From assembly GCF_013003965.1 (NCBI RefSeq), contig NZ_CP053069.1, forward strand, positions 1,147,419 through 1,211,418: DNA of 64,000 nucleotides, in the 5' to 3' direction. Below, in pieces: positions 8,865 to 19,596 of this stretch. Numbering within the stretch: position 1 is the stretch's first letter; the number at the start of each line of letters is the position of its first letter. The DNA is from Usitatibacter rugosus. GTDB taxonomy: Bacteria; Pseudomonadota; Gammaproteobacteria; Burkholderiales; Usitatibacteraceae. The position numbers and the translations under genes are program-made. The notes beneath the pieces are model-generated. The model was not told the DNA's origin. It saw nothing but the letters and a program-made list of their open reading frames with translations, and made no database searches.

Positions 8865-8940
8865 AGAACCAATAAAGGGGTCAGACCACTTTATTCGTGA
8901 AGGCGAACGAATAAAGTGGTCTGACCCCTTTATTGGTTCT
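8865..8940. repeat. Perfect long inverted repeat with GGGGTCAGAC core
   Basis: Two 34-base arms (8865-8898 and 8907-8940) are exact reverse complements around an 8-base loop. Each arm contains GGGGTCAGACC. The element fills the entire gap between two convergent genes, running from just after one stop codon into the other. It should form a very stable hairpin in either transcript and may act as a bidirectional terminator. The same core recurs at 51085-51136 and 51886-52044, so this belongs to a dispersed family of palindromes. Confidence 0.9.
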
Positions 8941-11900
8941 AGTCGGCGGCCTCCGAGGAGGGCGAGCCGAGGAGCTTCTCGATGTCGCGCGCGGCCATCG
9001 GGCGCGAGAGGAAGAAGCCCTGGGCACGGTTGCAGCCCAGGCGCCGCAGGAACTCCAGCTGCTGCTCGGTCTCCACGCCCTCGGCGACGACGTCGATGCC
9101 GAGGGATTTCGCCATCGCCACGATGGCGGTGACGATGGCGGCATCGTCCGGGTCCACCGTGATGTCGCGGACGAAGGACTGGTCGATCTTCACGGTGTCG
9201 ATCGGGAAGCGCTTGAGATAGGCGAGCCCCGAATAGCCGGTGCCGAAGTCGTCGATCGCGATGCCCACGCCGAGGGCCGCCACTTGATCAAGCGACGCGC
9301 GGGCTTCGCCCATGCCCTCCACGATCACGCGCTCGGTGACCTCCAGCTCTACCAGCGCCGGATCGATCCCCGTTTCCTGGAGCATCCGCCGCAGGCGCTC
9401 GCCGAAGCCCGGGCGCGCGAGCTGCGTCGCGGACACGTTTACCGCCATGAGCAGCGGGCGGCCCGCGCTCTGCCACGCCTTGCCCTGCCGCAGCGCCTCG
9501 CGCAGCGCCCACTCGCCGATCGGCACGATCAATCCCGACTCCTCGGCAGCGGCGATGAATTTCACCGGAGGCACGTACTCCCCACCGCGCGGCTTCCAGC
9601 GCAGCAACGCTTCCAACCCGGTGATGGAGCGGTCGCGCAGGTCGTAGAGCGGCTGGTAGTGGAGCTCGAACTCGTTGTTGTCGAGCGCCCGGCGCAGCGA
9701 GTTCTCGAGTGTGAGGCGCTGCTGGGCCGCCACGTTCATGTGCGGCGTGAAGAACTGGAAGTTCGCGCGCCCCGCATCCTTTGCGTGGTACATCGCGGTG
9801 TCGGCGTTGCGCATCAGCGTGTCCGCATCGTTGCCGTCGGCCGGATAGAGCGCGATGCCGACGGAAGCCGAGACGTGCAAGTCGTTGCCCTGCAGGTGGA
9901 AGGAATTCGCCAGCACTTCGAGGATCTTGCTCGCGACGGTGGACGCACCCGCGGCACCCTCGGAGCCGGGGATCACGATCACGAACTCGTCGCCGCCGAG
10001 GCGCGAGACCGTGTCGCCCTCCCGCAGGCACACGAGCAGCCGGCTCGCCACCGATTGCAGCAGGCGATCACCCAAGGGGTGGCCGAGCGAGTCGTTGATG
10101 GTCTTGAAGCGGTCGAGGTCGATGAAGAGCACCGCGACCTCGCCGCCGGAGCGGTGCGCCTGAGCGATGGCCTGGCGGATGCGGTCGTGCAGAAGCACGC
10201 GGTTGGGCAGCCCCGTCAGCGCGTCGTGGTGCGCCATGTGCGCGATGCGCTGCTCGGCGAGCTTGCGCTCCGTGATGTCCATCGCGATGCCCACGATGCG
10301 GATCGCGCGCCCGTCCGGCCCGCGGTGCACCTGGCCGTGGTTGGTGATCCAGTGCACCGAACCGTCCACGTACATCACGCGGTAGTCGATCAGGAAGTCG
10401 TCCGCCTCCTTCACCGCGTGGCGCAGCGTCGCGTCGAGGAGCGGCCGGTCGTCGGGATGCAGCGTCCTTTGGAGCTCGCGGTAGTCCACGTGCGGGGCGT
10501 TGACCGAGCGGCCGAACAGCAGGTTCATGCCGTCGGAGTACGTGAACTCGTCGGTGACGCCGTCCCAGTACCAGAGGCCCATGTTCGCGGCCTCCATCGC
10601 GAGCTTGAGGCGCTCCTCGCTCTCCCGCAGCGCCCGCTCCGCTTGCTTCCTCGGCCGGATGTCGGCGATGGTGACCATGGTGCTGTAGACGCAGCCGGTG
10701 CGGTCGCGCAGCGGTGCGATGGCCACGGACACGTCCACCAGCGTTCCGTCGCGGTTGCGGCGCTGCGTCTCGTCCATGAAGATCAGCTCGCCGGCCTTCG
10801 CCCGGTCGCGTAGCCCCACCGTCTCGTGGCGCAGCTCGTCGGGGACGATCGAGGTCGCCGTGCCGACCACTTCCTCGGCCTTCCATCCGAACAGGCGCTC
10901 GGCCGCGGGGTTCCACACGCGCACGATATTGTCGAAATCGCGCACGATGATCGCGAGCGGTGTCGCCTCCACGATCGCACGAAGCTGCGCGTGGCTCTCT
11001 TCCGTCTCGGCCTCCAGGACTTTGCGCTCGGTAATGTCGACGACCACGCCCACGATCCCCGCCACCTTCCCGTCGGCGTTCAGGAACGTGGACTTGTTGA
11101 AGATCGTGTCGCGCATCTCGCCGTTCTTCGGGTTCGGCGCGCGCGTCTCGAAGGTCTGCACGCCGCCGGTCTCGAGCAGGTGCTTGTCGTCCTCCACCAT
11201 GCGGTCGGCGTTCTCGCGCGGCAGGATGTCGTAGGGCGTGAGGCCGATCAGCTTGTCGCGGCTGATGCCGAACTCCTTCTCGAAGGCGCGATTGCATCCC
11301 AGGTAGCGCCCGGCCGCGTTCTTGAAATAGACGGGGTAGGGAATCGCCTCGAGGAGCTGCAGGTTGAAGGAGAGCTGCGAGCGCAGGTCGCGGGTGGCGC
11401 GGCTCGCGACATCGAGCGCCTCGGTGCGCGAGTGCGTGACGCCGCGCAGCACGCCGTAGAGCAGCAGGCTCACGATGAGGCCCGCGCCGAGGGCCAGCAT
11501 CGGCAGCGGCTGCAAGCCGGCACGCGCGGGAGGCGGGTTCGCTTCGAAGTGCAGGCGCCAGAACCGGCCGGCGATGTCCACGTCCACGTCCTGCACGAGG
11601 GCGAGCGTGAAGGCGCTGGCTTCCTGCGTGTCGTTGGGCGCGAAGGAGCGGTAGAACTCCGTGCCGGCGACGGGCTGCGCGCGCCCGGACCAGTGGGTGG
11701 CACCCAGGTCGTGCATCGTGAGGCGAGTGCCCGCGAAGACGGGGCTGGCGAGGATGTCCTGGAAGACGTCGTCGATCCGAAGCACCACGTTGACCCAGCC
11801 TGTCACCAGCGCACGCCGGCCTTCGACCGTGCGCGGCGCTCCGCCTTCGAAGACCGGCAGGTAGACCACGAGGCCGAAGCTGGCACCGCGCTCCTGCGCC

Positions 11901-12466
11901 AGCCGGTAGCGCGAGGTGGCTGCTGGTTCGCCGGTGTCTCGCGCGCGCTCCATGGCGAAACGCGGAGCAGCCCGGCTCATCAGCTCGAGGCCGAAAGCGG
12001 GCTCGTTGCCGGCCATGGGCTCCACGTAGTCGATCACCCAGTACTCGTCGCTCTGCTCGGCCGGACGGATTTCGAAGCGCGGGTATCCGGACGGCGTGAG
12101 CGTCTTGTCGTCGCGGACCGATTTCGTGAATGCCGCCACCTGGTCGGCGGGAACGCGGCGAACGTACTGCATCGCCTGCACGCCGGGGAACCGCCGTCCC
12201 GCCTTGAGCGACGAGACGTGGCGGTTGAAGTCCTGGCGCGTGAGCGGGGCGTGCGAGGCGAGGGCCTCGAGGCCGTACAGGAGATCGACGTAGCGCTGCA
12301 CGCGCCGCTCGACCAGGCTCGCGGCGAGGCTCGCCTGGTTGGCGAAGTCCGCCCGCGCCTGCGTTTCCACCTGCCGCGCGACGAAGAACCACGCCGCGAT
12401 GCTGAGCACGACCCCGGCAAGCAGGGTGGCCAACGCGAGTGTTTGTGGGCGGAGGGTCTTTTTCAT
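8939..12466 (-). CDS. CHASE-PAS-GGDEF-EAL membrane signalling protein
   Basis: A 1175-residue inner-membrane c-di-GMP enzyme. Domain order: a transmembrane helix (about 10-30), a periplasmic CHASE sensor (about 75-240), a second helix (about 315-335), three PAS domains (about 370-490, 500-610, 620-740), GGDEF (motif LGGDEFVIV near 824) and EAL (EALLRWKPR near 951). The cyclase has an intact GGDEF motif and an RxxD (REGD) upstream, the usual inhibitory-site position. The phosphodiesterase has [18 protein letters not shown] and VVAEGVET, so both activities look intact. The ATG at 12466 begins MKKTLRPQ; the frame is open further upstream but that would overlap the lysC promoter. It is divergent from lysC with a 55-base gap. 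Confidence 0.9.
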   Translation of the reverse strand: MKKTLRPQTLALATLLAGVVLSIAAWFFVARQVETQARADFANQASLAASLVERRVQRYVDLLYGLEALASHAPLTRQDFNRHVSSLKAGRRFPGVQAMQYVRRVPADQVAAFTKSVRDDKTLTPSGYPRFEIRPAEQSDEYWVIDYVEPMAGNEPAFGLELMSRAAPRFAMERARDTGEPAATSRYRLAQERGASFGLVVYLPVFEGGAPRTVEGRRALVTGWVNVVLRIDDVFQDILASPVFAGTRLTMHDLGATHWSGRAQPVAGTEFYRSFAPNDTQEASAFTLALVQDVDVDIAGRFWRLHFEANPPPARAGLQPLPMLALGAGLIVSLLLYGVLRGVTHSRTEALDVASRATRDLRSQLSFNLQLLEAIPYPVYFKNAAGRYLGCNRAFEKEFGISRDKLIGLTPYDILPRENADRMVEDDKHLLETGGVQTFETRAPNPKNGEMRDTIFNKSTFLNADGKVAGIVGVVVDITERKVLEAETEESHAQLRAIVEATPLAIIVRDFDNIVRVWNPAAERLFGWKAEEVVGTATSIVPDELRHETVGLRDRAKAGELIFMDETQRRNRDGTLVDVSVAIAPLRDRTGCVYSTMVTIADIRPRKQAERALRESEERLKLAMEAANMGLWYWDGVTDEFTYSDGMNLLFGRSVNAPHVDYRELQRTLHPDDRPLLDATLRHAVKEADDFLIDYRVMYVDGSVHWITNHGQVHRGPDGRAIRIVGIAMDITERKLAEQRIAHMAHHDALTGLPNRVLLHDRIRQAIAQAHRSGGEVAVLFIDLDRFKTINDSLGHPLGDRLLQSVASRLLVCLREGDTVSRLGGDEFVIVIPGSEGAAGASTVASKILEVLANSFHLQGNDLHVSASVGIALYPADGNDADTLMRNADTAMYHAKDAGRANFQFFTPHMNVAAQQRLTLENSLRRALDNNEFELHYQPLYDLRDRSITGLEALLRWKPRGGEYVPPVKFIAAAEESGLIVPIGEWALREALRQGKAWQSAGRPLLMAVNVSATQLARPGFGERLRRMLQETGIDPALVELEVTERVIVEGMGEARASLDQVAALGVGIAIDDFGTGYSGLAYLKRFPIDTVKIDQSFVRDITVDPDDAAIVTAIVAMAKSLGIDVVAEGVETEQQLEFLRRLGCNRAQGFFLSRPMAARDIEKLLGSPSSEAAD

Positions 12467-12521
12467 GGATCGCGGGACCGCTTGTTCCGATAAAATACGC
12501 CCTTTTGCCCGGTTCAAGCCT

Positions 12522-13781
12522 GTGTCCCTGATCGTCCAGAAGTACGGCGGCACCTCGATGGGTTCGCCCGAGCGGATCCGCGAGGTCGCAAAGCGCGTCG
12601 CGCGATTCGTGAAAGAAGGCCATCAAGTCGTGGTGGTTCCCTCGGCCATGGCGGGCGAGACCAATCGCCTCCTCGGCCTCGCGAAGGAGCTCCATCCCGA
12701 TCCCAGCCCGCGAGAGCTGGACGTCATCGCATCCACCGGCGAGCAAGTCTCGATCGGCCTGCTGTCGATCGCGCTCATGAACGCGGGCGTGAAGGCGCGC
12801 TCGTACACCGGCTTCCAGGTGAAGATCCTCACCGACGACGCGTTCACCAAGGCGCGCATCCTGTCGATCGACGATGCCAACATCCGCAAGGATCTCGCCG
12901 AGGGCTACGTGGTCGTCGTCGCCGGCTTCCAGGGCATGGATGCCGCGGGCAACATCACCACGCTCGGCCGCGGCGGTTCGGACACAACGGGTGTAGCGCT
13001 CGCTGCCGCGTTGAAGGCCGACGAGTGCCAGATCTACACGGACGTCGACGGCGTCTACACCACCGACCCGCGCATCGAGCCCGACGCCCGGCGCCTGGCC
13101 ACCATCACCTTCGAGGAGATGCTGGAGCTGGCTTCCCTCGGGTCCAAGGTGCTTCAGATCCGCTCGGTTGAATTCGCGGGCAAGTACAAGGTGAAACTTC
13201 GCGTGCTCTCGTCCTTCACGGACGTGAACTCCACCGACATGGGCACGCTGATCACGTTCGAGGAAGACGAAACCATGGAACAAGCCATCATCTCCGGCAT
13301 CGCGTTCAACCGCGACGAGGCCAAGATCACCGTGCTGGGCGTGCCGGACAAGCCCGGTGTCGCCTATTCGATCCTCGGCCCGATCGCCGACGCCAACATC
13401 GACGTGGACGTGATCATCCAGAACGCCTCGCTCGAGGGCCACACCGACTTCTCCTTCACCGTGCACCGCGCGGAGTACAAGCGCGCCATGGAGATCCTCC
13501 AGAGCAAGGTGAAGCCCGAGATCGGAGCGCGCGGCGTAGTCGGCGACGACAAGATCGCCAAGGTCTCGCTCGTGGGCATCGGCATGCGCACGCACGCGGG
13601 CGTGGCCGCCAAGATGTTCCGGGTGCTGGCCGAGGAACGCGTCAACATCCAGATGATCTCGACCTCGGAGATCAAGACCTCCGTCGTCGTCGACGAGAAG
13701 TACATGGAGCTCGCGGTGCGCGTCCTGCACAAGGCTTTCGAGCTCGACAAGGAACCCACGCAAGAGACCATGAAGCCATGA
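12522..13781 (+). CDS. lysC: Aspartate kinase
   Basis: The first enzyme of the aspartate pathway, phosphorylating L-aspartate towards lysine, threonine and methionine. It is 419 residues, the size of the monofunctional feedback-regulated type. The N-terminus has the kinase signature [11 protein letters not shown], then [16 protein letters not shown] and [11 protein letters not shown]. The C-terminal 150 residues form two ACT regulatory domains ([29 protein letters not shown] and [22 protein letters not shown]). The GTG start at 12522 gives the normal family N-terminus. A TAAAAT box at 12491-12496 is a possible -10. The stop overlaps the next start in ATGA. In many betaproteobacteria lysC lies near a tRNA-Ser gene, as here. 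Confidence 0.95.
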   Translation: MSLIVQKYGGTSMGSPERIREVAKRVARFVKEGHQVVVVPSAMAGETNRLLGLAKELHPDPSPRELDVIASTGEQVSIGLLSIALMNAGVKARSYTGFQVKILTDDAFTKARILSIDDANIRKDLAEGYVVVVAGFQGMDAAGNITTLGRGGSDTTGVALAAALKADECQIYTDVDGVYTTDPRIEPDARRLATITFEEMLELASLGSKVLQIRSVEFAGKYKVKLRVLSSFTDVNSTDMGTLITFEEDETMEQAIISGIAFNRDEAKITVLGVPDKPGVAYSILGPIADANIDVDVIIQNASLEGHTDFSFTVHRAEYKRAMEILQSKVKPEIGARGVVGDDKIAKVSLVGIGMRTHAGVAAKMFRVLAEERVNIQMISTSEIKTSVVVDEKYMELAVRVLHKAFELDKEPTQETMKP

Positions 13782-15862
13782 TGCGTCCCCTGATCGCCGC
13801 ACTCCTCGCCTTGTCCGCTTCCCTCCCTGCCATTTCCGCCGACCCTGTCGACCCGTACCTCTGGCTCGAGGAAGTGACGGGCGAGAAGCCCATCGCCTGG
13901 GCCAAGGAGCGCAACGCCGAGACCACCTCCGCCCTCGAGGCGCGGCCCGAGTTCAAGGCGCTGCACGATCGGCTGCTCGCTGTTTACAACGCGCGTGAAC
14001 GTATCCCCGGCGTGAAGAAGCTGGGCCCGTACTACTACAACCTCTGGCAGGACGCGGCCAACCCGCGCGGTGTCTGGCGCCGCACCACGCTCGAGGAATA
14101 CCGCAAGCCCGAACCCGCGTGGGAAACCGTGCTGGATCTCGGCAAGCTCTCCGCCGACGAGAACGAGAAGTGGGTGCTGAAGGCGACCGACTGCCTCGCG
14201 CCGCAGTACGAGCGCTGCCTGCTGTCGCTCTCGCGCGCCGGAGCGGACGCCGTCGTGATCCGCGAGTTCGACCTCGTCTCCAAGTCGTTCGTGAAGGGCG
14301 GCTTCGAGATGTCCGAGTCGAAGGGCGGCGTCGCCTGGCGCGGCCCGAACGACATCTACGTTTCGCGCGATTTCGGCCCCGGCTCGCTCACGCAGTCCGG
14401 CTACCCGCGCATCCTGAAGGAGTGGCACCGCGGCACTCCGCTCGCCTCGGCGAAGGTGATCTTCGAGGGCAAGGAGACGGACGTCGGCGTCTTCCCCAAG
14501 GTCACGATCGACAAGTACCTGCGCCACGAGATCTACGAGCGCCGCATCGGCGTGCGCACGGCCGAGACGTACTACCGGATGCCCGGGGATGTGTGGCGCC
14601 GCCTCGACGTGCCGAACGATTCCGAAACCACGATCGCCAACAACATCATCGCCACGCGCCTGCGCACGGACTGGACGACGGGTGGCAAGACCTTCAAGGC
14701 GGGCTCGCTCCTCACGATGCCGCTGCGCCGTTTCCAGTCGGGCGGCCGCTCGTTCGAGGTGGTGTTCGAGCCCAAGGAGCGCGTGTCGCTGCAGGCCTAC
14801 GCGATCACCAACACCTCGATCGTGATGGACGTGCTGGACAACGTGAAGGGCCGTTTGCTCGTCGCCGAGCGCAAGGGGCTCGAGTGGAAGGTGCGCGAGG
14901 TGCCTGCGCCGCAGAACTCCTCGCTCACGATCGCGGCGGTCGAGCACGACCTCTCCGACGACTACTGGCTGAGCGCCGCGGGCTTCCTCGAGCCCAACGC
15001 GCTGTATCTCGGCAACGCCACCTCGGACAAGCTGGAGAAGCTGAAGGCGCTGCCGGCGCAGTACGACGCCAAGGGCCTGAAGGTCCTCCAGTACGAGGCG
15101 ACCTCGAAGGACGGCACCAAGGTCCCGTACTTCGTGGTGATGCGCGAGGACGCGAAGCTGGACGGCTCCAACCCGACCATCCTCTATGGCTACGGCGGCT
15201 TCGAGATCTCGATGACGCCCAGCTACAGCGGCACCATCGGCTCCGCCTGGCTCGAGAAGGGCGGCGTGTGGGTGCTCTCCAACCTGCGCGGCGGCGGCGA
15301 GTTCGGCCCCGCGTGGAACCTCACGGCGCGCCGCGAAGGGCGCTACAAGACGCACGACGATTTCATCGCCGTCGCGGAGGACTTGATCGCGCGCAAGATC
15401 ACCTCGCCGCGCCGCCTGGGGATCATGGGCGGCAGCCAGGGTGGGCTTCTCGTGGGTGCCGCCTTCACGCAGCGCCCGGAGCTCTTCAACGCGGTCGTGT
15501 GCAGCGTGCCGCTCCTCGACATGAAGCGCTTCAACAAGCTGCTGGCCGGCGCCTCCTGGATGGGCGAGTACGGCAACCCGGATGACCCGAAGGACTGGGC
15601 GTTCATCTCGCAGTACTCGCCGTACCAGAAGGTCGCGAAGGGCGTGAAGTACCCGCACATCCTCTTCACCACCTCCACGCGCGACGACCGGGTGCATCCG
15701 GGCCACGCTCGCAAGATGGTCGCCAAGATGAGGGAGCAGGGGCACGAGGGGATCTCGTACTTCGAGTACATGGAAGGCGGCCACGCGGCGGGCACGAACC
15801 CGACCCAGCAGGCCTACACGTGGTCGCTCGTGTACACGTTCTTCACGCGCGAGCTGTTCTAG
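13778..15862 (+). CDS. Prolyl oligopeptidase family serine peptidase (S9A), exported
   Basis: A 694-residue serine peptidase cleaving after proline or a related residue in short peptides. A signal peptide is present (residues 1-21), so it acts in the periplasm or outside. The N-terminal half is the seven-bladed propeller (from [14 protein letters not shown]). The C-terminal alpha/beta hydrolase has the nucleophile motif GGSQGG (Ser553), the acid in [10 protein letters not shown] (Asp636/637) and the histidine in EGGHAAG (His669). The catalytic triad is therefore complete. The start overlaps the lysC stop by four bases, so the two are translationally coupled even though no pathway link is evident. 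Confidence 0.9.
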   Translation: MMRPLIAALLALSASLPAISADPVDPYLWLEEVTGEKPIAWAKERNAETTSALEARPEFKALHDRLLAVYNARERIPGVKKLGPYYYNLWQDAANPRGVWRRTTLEEYRKPEPAWETVLDLGKLSADENEKWVLKATDCLAPQYERCLLSLSRAGADAVVIREFDLVSKSFVKGGFEMSESKGGVAWRGPNDIYVSRDFGPGSLTQSGYPRILKEWHRGTPLASAKVIFEGKETDVGVFPKVTIDKYLRHEIYERRIGVRTAETYYRMPGDVWRRLDVPNDSETTIANNIIATRLRTDWTTGGKTFKAGSLLTMPLRRFQSGGRSFEVVFEPKERVSLQAYAITNTSIVMDVLDNVKGRLLVAERKGLEWKVREVPAPQNSSLTIAAVEHDLSDDYWLSAAGFLEPNALYLGNATSDKLEKLKALPAQYDAKGLKVLQYEATSKDGTKVPYFVVMREDAKLDGSNPTILYGYGGFEISMTPSYSGTIGSAWLEKGGVWVLSNLRGGGEFGPAWNLTARREGRYKTHDDFIAVAEDLIARKITSPRRLGIMGGSQGGLLVGAAFTQRPELFNAVVCSVPLLDMKRFNKLLAGASWMGEYGNPDDPKDWAFISQYSPYQKVAKGVKYPHILFTTSTRDDRVHPGHARKMVAKMREQGHEGISYFEYMEGGHAAGTNPTQQAYTWSLVYTFFTRELF

Positions 15863-15970
15863 CCCGTTTCCGCTGACACGCGCCCGGCGGTGTGTCCTAC
15901 GTCGCAGGGCGCGTAGGTCAGAAGTTTCGCGGGAGAGGAACGTCTCAGCCACGGAGCGCATCAGAGTGAG

Positions 15971-17950
15971 ATGCGCTCCTTCTTCACCCTCCGCCGGATT
16001 CTCATCGCCGCCGCCATCGTCATCCTCCTGCCGGTGGTGTTCGTGGCGGGCGTCGTCCTCTTCATCGAGTCGCCCAGCGGATCGCAGTTCGTGGCCAGTC
16101 GCTGGGGCGCCATGATCCACCGCGAGGTCGAGTTGGGCGACATCGACGTCGATCTCGGCTGGCCCGTTGGTTTCAACGTGACGAAGCTGCGGATCTCCAA
16201 TCCGGAGTGGGCGGAACGCAAGGACTTCATCAACGCCGAGACGGTCTACGCGCAGCTCGAGATGCCGCCGCTGCTCCACGGCTACTTCGAGTTCCCGTAC
16301 ATAGGCGCGCGCGCCGCCGCCCTCGGCATCGAGCGCAAGGGCGAGCAGCGCACCTGGCGCTTCGGCGACGGACAGCGGAAGCCCAGCCGAGCGCACATCG
16401 GCCGCGTCTTCATGGCGGACGGCGACGTCGGCTACCGCTACGTCGACCAGAAGACGGCGCTGGACTTCAAGGTTTCCGGGGCACTGGGCGAGAAGGACGA
16501 CGTGAACTGGACCATGAAGGGCACATTCAAGGAACAGGCCACGACGGGCGAGGGGCGCATCGCCCACCTGGAGCCGGTGTTCCGCAAGCCCATCCCGCTG
16601 GTCGGCAAGGCGCGCGTGGGCCGCACCGACATGACGGTCGACGGCACCATCGCGCCGGACCTGAACCACATGGACTTCAAGTTCACGATCGCCGGGCAGA
16701 CGCTGAACGACCTCGACAAGATCTTCGGCGTGAACCTGCCCAACACGCCTCCCTTCAAGCTCGCCGGCCATCTCGATCGCGCGGAAGAGCGCTGGGTGTT
16801 CGAGGGATTCGACGGCCACGTGGGTGACAGCGACCTGCAGGGCACGATCAAGTACACCAAGGGCAAGCCGCGTCCGCTGCTGGAGGCCAACCTCACGTCG
16901 AAGGTGCTGGATCTCGACGATCTGGGCACCGTGGTCGGCACGCCGCCGAAGACGGGCCCGGGACAGACCGCGTCACCCGAGCAGGTGGCGCAGGCCGCTG
17001 AGCACCGCGCCGTCGATCGCGTGCTGCCGCGCATGTCGTTCCAGACCACGCGCTGGAAGGACATGGATGCCGATGTGCGCCTCACCGCGAAGCAGCTTCG
17101 CCGTCCCAAGCAGCTAGCGTTCGAGGGCTTCACCACGCACCTCGTGCTGAAGGACTCGGTGATGAAGCTCGACCCGTTCAATTTCGGCTTCGCGGGGGGG
17201 AAGGTCGCTTCCGCGATCAACGTCGATGCGAGGAAGAAGCCCTCGCAGGGCAGCATCGACATCGACGCGCAGGGCCTTCAGCTCTCGAAGCTATTCCCGA
17301 CCTCGGAGACGATGAAGGCCGCACTGGGCACGCTCTACGGGCACGGGAAGCTCGCGGGGCAGGGCGAGTCGGTGGGTGACCTCCTTGCGACGGCCGACGG
17401 CCAGCTCGCCGTGGCCGTGGATGGCGGCCGCGTGAGCTCGCTTCTTGTCGAGCTGCTCGGGCTGGACTTCGGCGAGGCGCTGGTCGTGCTGGGCACGAAG
17501 AACTCGCAAGTCGGCCTGCGGTGCGCCGCCGGCACCTTCAAGATCGAGGATGGCCGTGCCGAGCCGGAGAATTTCGTTGTGGATACGACCGACACGGTCG
17601 TGAAGGTGCAGGGGAGCGTGAACCTCGGCACCGAGAAAATCGACCTTCTCGCGCGGCCCGAACCGAAGGATCCGAGCATCTTCGCGATGCGCTCGCCCAT
17701 CATCGTCCAGGGCAGCTTCAAGCATCCGAAAGTGAGCCCCAAGCCCGGGCCGCTCGTGGCTCGCGTGGTAGCGGCCGGTGCGCTCGCTGCCGTGGCGCCG
17801 CCGCTGGCTGCGCTCGCGTTCGTGGAAACGGGACCGGGCAAGGACTCGGATTGCGGCAAGGTGCTCGCCGACGCGCGCGCCGCCGGGGCCGTGAAGAAGG
17901 GCCCGGCCGAAGCCCGCGCTCCGGATAGCGTGAAGAAGGCGCCGGGCTGA
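15971..17950 (+). CDS. AsmA family protein
   Basis: A 659-residue inner-membrane-anchored periplasmic protein of the AsmA/TamB-like superfamily, implicated in outer-membrane lipid transport. One N-terminal transmembrane helix (residues 10-33) leads into the AsmA start block REVELGDIDVDLGWPVGFNVTKLRISNPEWA. The long middle is beta-rich, and near the C-terminus come FVVDTTDTVVKVQGSVNLGTEKIDL and SPIIVQGSFKHPKVSPKPG, the conserved AsmA_2 segments. A second hydrophobic stretch (VVAAGALAAVAPPLAALAFV) follows. The C-terminal tail is Lys/Ala/Pro-rich. It ends 30 bases before tRNA-Ser. Substrate unknown. Confidence 0.85.
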   Translation: MRSFFTLRRILIAAAIVILLPVVFVAGVVLFIESPSGSQFVASRWGAMIHREVELGDIDVDLGWPVGFNVTKLRISNPEWAERKDFINAETVYAQLEMPPLLHGYFEFPYIGARAAALGIERKGEQRTWRFGDGQRKPSRAHIGRVFMADGDVGYRYVDQKTALDFKVSGALGEKDDVNWTMKGTFKEQATTGEGRIAHLEPVFRKPIPLVGKARVGRTDMTVDGTIAPDLNHMDFKFTIAGQTLNDLDKIFGVNLPNTPPFKLAGHLDRAEERWVFEGFDGHVGDSDLQGTIKYTKGKPRPLLEANLTSKVLDLDDLGTVVGTPPKTGPGQTASPEQVAQAAEHRAVDRVLPRMSFQTTRWKDMDADVRLTAKQLRRPKQLAFEGFTTHLVLKDSVMKLDPFNFGFAGGKVASAINVDARKKPSQGSIDIDAQGLQLSKLFPTSETMKAALGTLYGHGKLAGQGESVGDLLATADGQLAVAVDGGRVSSLLVELLGLDFGEALVVLGTKNSQVGLRCAAGTFKIEDGRAEPENFVVDTTDTVVKVQGSVNLGTEKIDLLARPEPKDPSIFAMRSPIIVQGSFKHPKVSPKPGPLVARVVAAGALAAVAPPLAALAFVETGPGKDSDCGKVLADARAAGAVKKGPAEARAPDSVKKAPG

Positions 17951-17980
17951 GGGGTGAGCAGTGGTAAAATACCGGCCACC

Positions 17981-18074
17981 GGAGAGATGACCGAGTGGCC
18001 GAAGGTGGCGCCCTGCTAAGGCGTTATACGGGCTTAAACCTGTATCGAGGGTTCGAATCCCTCTCTCTCCGCCA
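17981..18074 (+). tRNA. tRNA-Ser(GCT)
   Basis: A 94-base class II tRNA including an encoded CCA. The acceptor stem GGAGAGA pairs with TCTCTCC, the anticodon loop is CTGCTAA (anticodon GCT), there is a long variable arm typical of serine tRNAs, and the T loop is GTTCGAATC. A TAAAAT box at 17965-17970 is a plausible -10. The last 24 bases are the attachment site for the island that follows; integration reconstitutes them, so the tRNA stays intact. Confidence 0.97.
18051..18074 (+). repeat. attL, 24-base direct repeat within tRNA-Ser
   Basis: From GTTCGAATCC through the T loop and acceptor stem to the CCA end. It is identical over all 24 bases to 28854-28877 and differs on both flanks (G against A before, A against G after), which fixes the repeat length. 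Confidence 0.95.
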
Positions 18075-18086
18075 AGATGCGAATGA

Positions 18087-18109
18087 ACGCCCGCCCCGCG
18101 CGGGCGTTT
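18087..18109 (+). terminator. Rho-independent terminator supplied by the island to tRNA-Ser
   Basis: ACGCCCGC (18087-18094), a 5-base loop, then GCGGGCGT (18100-18107) followed by TTCTCC. It lies 12 bases after the tRNA. The tRNA's original terminator is probably the hairpin at 28889-28917, on the far side of the island. Confidence 0.75.
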
Positions 18110-18166
18110 CTCCTCTGAAAAGCCCCCTCCAGTCCGATCCGGTAGAATCCCATCCTGTCCGGGTTC

Positions 18167-18190
18167 TGTTTGCATGGCGTTTGCACTAAA
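18167..18190 (+). repeat. Left subterminal repeat, candidate integrase arm sites
   Basis: TGTTTGCATGGCGTTTGCA and five more bases; contains two TTTGCA boxes exactly 11 bases apart (18169 and 18180). A third TTTGCAC box lies at 18210. The right island end has a 24-base counterpart at 28789-28812 matching in 21 of 24 positions. Paired subterminal repeats one helical turn apart are typical of arm-type sites bound by the integrase N-terminal domain. Confidence 0.65.
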
Positions 18191-18231
18191 CGCGCCCGGC
18201 GTCACATTGTTTGCACGGGAGACGGGCGGGA

Positions 18232-19452
18232 ATGAAGGGGTTATCGGAGGCGGCGTGTCGCAATGCGCCCACGAAAGAGACGGCGTATCGGCTGTCCGAC
18301 GGAGGCGGGCTGTTCCTCGTCGTGGCGGCGGGCGGCTCGAAGACGTGGCGATTCTTCTATCGGGACGGCGCGCGCGTCGTCGGTCACACAATCGGGCGGT
18401 ATCCAAAGCCTTTCGGGCTGGCCGACGCTCGCCGTGAGCGCGACCGGCTCAAGGGGCTTCGTGCCGAGGGGTTGAATCCGGCAAAGCAACGTCGCATCGC
18501 GGCCGACGACGAGGCGCGCCGAGTTTCCGAAATCGAGCGGCAAGAGGAAAACACTTTCGAGGCAGTCGCCGGGAAGTGGATTAAGTCGAACGCCGAGTCG
18601 TGGACGCCGCGCCATCACGCGCAAGTCGTGCAATGTCTTCGCGACCACGTGTACCCGCGCGCCGGCGACCGTCCCGTCGAGACGTTGAAGCCCGCCGACG
18701 TGCTGGACGCTCTCGTGCCGATACTCTCAAAGCCTGAAACCGCCCGTCGCGCATTCCAACGCATCGGAAGCGTTCTCGAATACGCCGTCGCGCATGAGTA
18801 CGCCGAATACAACGCCGCCGCATCGGCACGAAAGGAATTCGGGAAGCGGCTCAAGGGAGCACTACGCCAGAAACCGCGCGAGCATTTCCCTTGCGTGGAA
18901 CCGCGAGAGTTTCCCGCGCTGATGCGCGCTATTCGCGCGCTCCCTTCCGATACGACCGCGAAAACGCTGACGCTCTTTGTCGCCATGATGGCGTGCCGCA
19001 CGGGCGAGGCACGCGCCGCGACGTGGGACGAATTCGATTTCGAGGCGAAGACGTGGACGATTCCGGCGGCGCGCATGAAGGCTCGCCGCAAACACGTTGC
19101 GTACCTTGCGCCCGAGGTCGTCGCTTTGCTTGAGGCTCAACGTGAGCGCGTGCCCGCGCGCTGTCGCTACGTGTTTCCGCATCCGACGCGGATAGACCGG
19201 CACGCTTCCGAGAATGCCGCGCTTGTCACGCTCGCCGCCGCCGGATTCGCGGGGCGCATGACGGGGCACGGCTTCCGCGCATTGTTCTCGACGCAAGCGA
19301 ACGAATCCGGCAAGCATCGCCGCGAAGTCGTCGAATTGCATCTCGCACACATCGTCGGAACGGCCGTCGAGCGCGCGTACAACCGGGCGCAACTTGTGGA
19401 CGAGCGCCGCAAGCTCGCCGCCTATTGGGCGCATACCGTAGCGTCGGCCTGA
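18232..19452 (+). CDS. Tyrosine-type integrase of the island
   Basis: A 406-residue P4-type site-specific recombinase that would insert and excise the island at tRNA-Ser. The N-terminus has the arm-binding DUF4102-like domain (YRLSDGGGLFLVVAAGGSKTWRF, residues 20-42), then the SAM-like core-binding domain (about 108-200). The catalytic domain shows Arg256 (CRTGEAR), His346 and Arg349 (HGFR), His373 (LAH) and the nucleophile Tyr383 (ERAYNR), so the active site is complete. The ATG at 18232 follows GGGCGGGA; an upstream TTG at 18211 is less likely and overlaps a TTTGCA box. The gene starts about 160 bases inside attL, the usual place. Confidence 0.95.
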   Translation: MKGLSEAACRNAPTKETAYRLSDGGGLFLVVAAGGSKTWRFFYRDGARVVGHTIGRYPKPFGLADARRERDRLKGLRAEGLNPAKQRRIAADDEARRVSEIERQEENTFEAVAGKWIKSNAESWTPRHHAQVVQCLRDHVYPRAGDRPVETLKPADVLDALVPILSKPETARRAFQRIGSVLEYAVAHEYAEYNAAASARKEFGKRLKGALRQKPREHFPCVEPREFPALMRAIRALPSDTTAKTLTLFVAMMACRTGEARAATWDEFDFEAKTWTIPAARMKARRKHVAYLAPEVVALLEAQRERVPARCRYVFPHPTRIDRHASENAALVTLAAAGFAGRMTGHGFRALFSTQANESGKHRREVVELHLAHIVGTAVERAYNRAQLVDERRKLAAYWAHTVASA

Positions 19453-19534
19453 GTTTTTTTCGTCAGAATCGATTGCTGCTAGGCGTTGACGACTGCTTGC
19501 AGAGCGTAGGCCGGCGTTAGCGCGAGTTCGGGCG

Positions 19535-19551
19535 TTGACAGCCCCTTGTCA
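19535..19551 (+). promoter_or_regulatory. Possible promoter/operator before the HTH gene
   Basis: TTGACA at 19535-19540 fits a -35 box and overlaps an inverted repeat, TGACA-GCCCCT-TGTCA (19536-19551). No good -10 follows, so promoter strength is uncertain. The position, upstream of the small HTH protein and the replication block, suggests the island's lysogeny or induction switch. Confidence 0.35.
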
Positions 19552-19596
19552 CGATAGAGCAATCTGGTCGCCTCGGATTTGCGTTGGAGCGATCAG

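Noticed and set aside
10068..13802. A 1244-codon open frame on the minus strand across the GGDEF-EAL and lysC genes
   Set aside because: It is a shadow: high GC removes stop codons, the translation is Arg/His/Gly-rich without domains, and the genes in the other frames are unmistakable.
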